Assembly (NCBI GenBank): GCA_021014325.1
Contig: CM037467.1
Coordinates: 13,107,273-13,171,272 of the forward strand
Reading direction: 5' to 3'
DNA from: Plazaster borealis
Lineage: Eukaryota > Echinodermata > Asteroidea > Forcipulatida > Labidiasteridae
Length of the DNA: 64,000 bases
In this document: positions 61,811 through 64,000 of the stretch, one piece after another
How the letters are laid out: each line of letters opens with the position of its first letter
Numbering within the stretch: position 1 is the stretch's first letter
Notes under the pieces: generated by a model
Told to the model about the DNA's origin: nothing
What the model saw: only the letters and a program-made list of their open reading frames with translations
Databases searched by the model: none
Made by a program: the position numbers and the translations under genes

Positions 61811-64000
61811 GCAGCAGATATTCATAAATTCTTGTCTCTCCTCGTAGAGCAGTTCGATGTGCTCAGCTGCACTGCAGAGTGTGTTGACATCTTCTACCTC
61901 CTCCAGATGAGCAGTGACTCATCAGTTTACAAATTTGTTACCATGGAAACATGATGGATGTGTCATTGCTCTTACCTGATATTTTTTTGTTTCAATCTGA
62001 AAAATATAGAAATTAAAGTAGCATTGTGTGTCAGACATTTTATCTCTGACTACGTTTTGGGGGGTGAATGGATCTGGCACTTTATTCACTTCAAAATAAG
62101 TTATTACATTATTTGAGCTGAATTTGTACCTTCCTACAGTGAGACCATTCAATGTAGATAAACAATGCTGGTGAATGCATCGTAAGCATACACTGTACAC
62201 ACTCAACCCTCCTACTGTCTGACTTTTCAATATCATCCACAGTTGAGGTCAAAGGTGAGAATATTATGCCTAGAGTTGGTCACTGATTCATGATAGGTTA
62301 ACGAGATAGCATCTTTAAACCTCTCCTTTAAAGTCTGCTCTTCATGACACAAGGTTCTGACTCCATCTCATTATTAGAACTCTGACTCATCCTCAAAGAA
62401 TTCCACACAGCCCACACATCATACAGTGAGCCCTCTGTTGCTCAGTTATGTCCAGCCACTCTGCATTGGATAGTATTAGTAATTAATCTGTTTGAGATTT
62501 AGTATTGATTGTGTGACCATTAGCCCTTAGGGGGGTCGTCGTTTAGATGATGCCAGCCGGTCGCCGGCGGAACGTTCGTATGTTTTCAGCGAGGATTACA
62601 CCATAATGTTCTGAATAGGTTTGTGGACAAGTGAAATTCCATACAGCTACTGTACAAGGAGAATGGACTTAATGTTCATGTGCAGTGGGTAAAGCAGTCA
62701 TTGTGTACAGACAGCATTGAGGGTTTTTTTTTCTAATCAAAGTACAGTAAGCATATTGTGGAAATATAATACCCAATCTGTTCTTTCTCTGCTGCGCTGG
62801 ATTGATCAAGCCTGTACTTTTTGAACTGTTAAGGTTCAGGTGAGTGTAAGAATTAATTTATAAGATGTGTAGTTTTTGTTTTCCTAGTTGAAATCATAGA
62901 GTGATAGCGAATGAATGTAATCTTCCACTGTGTGTAAACAGGTGTAGAACAATTAATTGACAATCAATACTCCTCATGTATAATGTTTGTTACATACGCA
63001 GGTGTTTTATCAACATCCTGAGTTGGAAAGAGGACTGTGTAATATTCACAAATTTTGTATTTCTAGTGTAATTTTCAGGGCATGATATTCTTCCTACTTT
63101 TGTTTGATATAATGTGTTGGGGTTTGGTTTGTTTTTTGGGGGGTTTTTTTTTGGGGGGGGGGTTTGCCCTCAGAAAAAAAATCAGATTTTTAAAAATTAA
63201 ATAGCTTGAAAAGCTTTTTTTTATGTTCAAGCATATTATAGGTCAGCCTTTGTACTCAAAAATATTTTTCTACTTTTTCCAAGGGCCTAAATTTTACTGG
63301 CAGGAAAACTTGTCACAAAATTCTAATCAAGTATCTGAGTTTTGATCACAAAACATCTGGGTTAAAAAAATTAATTAATTAACAAAAAGTTTAAAAGAAT
63401 TTATAAGTAATTAAGCTTCCACTGTAATTTCCCATTTTGTTGGATGGGACAGAAATTGAAGCTGAATTAACAACATTATAAGGTTTTGTGTGTGAAAGAA
63501 TCACAACCTTTAATAAAGAAAAAAACCGGACAGAAGGGTCAGATTTCATCAAATAATGCATTATTGCTTAAGAAACTTATGCACTTAGAAGATTGTGGCA
63601 GGGAACCAGTTTTTAGAGATGTACTTTACATGACATTTGGCTGGTTGCATAATTCTGCTAATCATATTTTCTTTGCTTAACCAATTGTATCAAGTGGAAA
63701 CTAAACCCATGTGTTAATGCTTAAGTCTGTATAAACTAACCCCTGTTCACACCACAAACAATAACATGTCTGTTACTCGTTCACAGTTCAGGTGATCTCT
63801 CTCAAGGTTAGTGATCTGTCTCATAGGTGGTCCCTCACGCCCTATCATGGTTCATTACACAACAAAAAGAGGAGGCTATCATGTATGCCCCACTTACCAC
63901 CCTCTCTGTTTACCTAGACTAATTGTAAAATAACTGTATCCTGTTAGAGTGATTGGGTCATCAGACAACCCCCCTATTGGCAATCAATCTATTGGCTCTT
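61811..64000. other. Right-hand end of the window, no gene recognised
   Basis: Apart from one ambiguous exon-like stretch (61857-61921) and a decayed GGGCCC-family remnant (about 63540-63680), I see only AT-rich DNA and mononucleotide runs. Confidence 0.4.

Overview
This window looks like nuclear DNA of an echinoderm, most likely a sea star. The evidence is two intact 376-residue actin genes with introns at the classical 41/42, 121/122 and 204 positions, small metazoan-type exons with GT/AG borders, AT-rich intergenic DNA, and a very high density of short inverted-repeat (MITE-like) elements. The taxon is an inference; the genes themselves are read directly from the sequence. There are no bacterial or phage features.

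Layout. 1-6844: gene-free DNA with foldback elements. 6845-11100: actin gene 1 (+), with CArG box, TATA box, non-coding first exon, four coding exons and a tandemly duplicated 3' end. 13981-17540: a strongly diverged actin-like gene (+), 371 residues. It shares three intron positions with actin, has one extra intron, and has changed nucleotide-binding residues. 19303-24408: actin gene 2 (-), tail to tail with the actin-like gene, with its own CArG box at 24478-24487. The two true actins form an inverted pair around the actin-like gene. They share an almost identical block (exon, intron, exon) that points to recent gene conversion.

24500-30346: intergenic repeats. 30347-34915: complete RAB18 (-), seven coding exons, 206 residues, CaaX end. 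36401-40059: complete or nearly complete SPC25 kinetochore subunit (+), six exons, 241 residues from the first in-frame ATG. RAB18 and SPC25 are head to head. 43140-43177: probable first coding exon (+) of a gene I cannot identify. The remaining 20 kb would be its first intron or intergenic DNA and is mostly repeats.

Mobile DNA. The commonest elements are TTAA-flanked foldbacks of 350-390 bp. One has a directly visible empty-site counterpart, which confirms the TTAA target duplication. Also present are 190-bp elements with GGGCCCAATTTCATAG-type ends, CAGGG-ended hAT-like elements, two 155-bp GGGGTGCG elements, tRNA-derived SINEs and a 68-bp-arm perfect palindrome. The most unusual is a 2,620-bp element (58383-61002) with 15-bp terminal inverted repeats, a 6-bp target duplication and nine copies of a 14-bp motif, GTTACGGACGTTAC. 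I saw no transposase, so these look non-autonomous.

The genes do not form one pathway: actins (cytoskeleton or muscle), RAB18 (ER, lipid-droplet and Golgi trafficking) and SPC25 (kinetochore-microtubule attachment) are neighbours only. The actin cluster is a local duplication.
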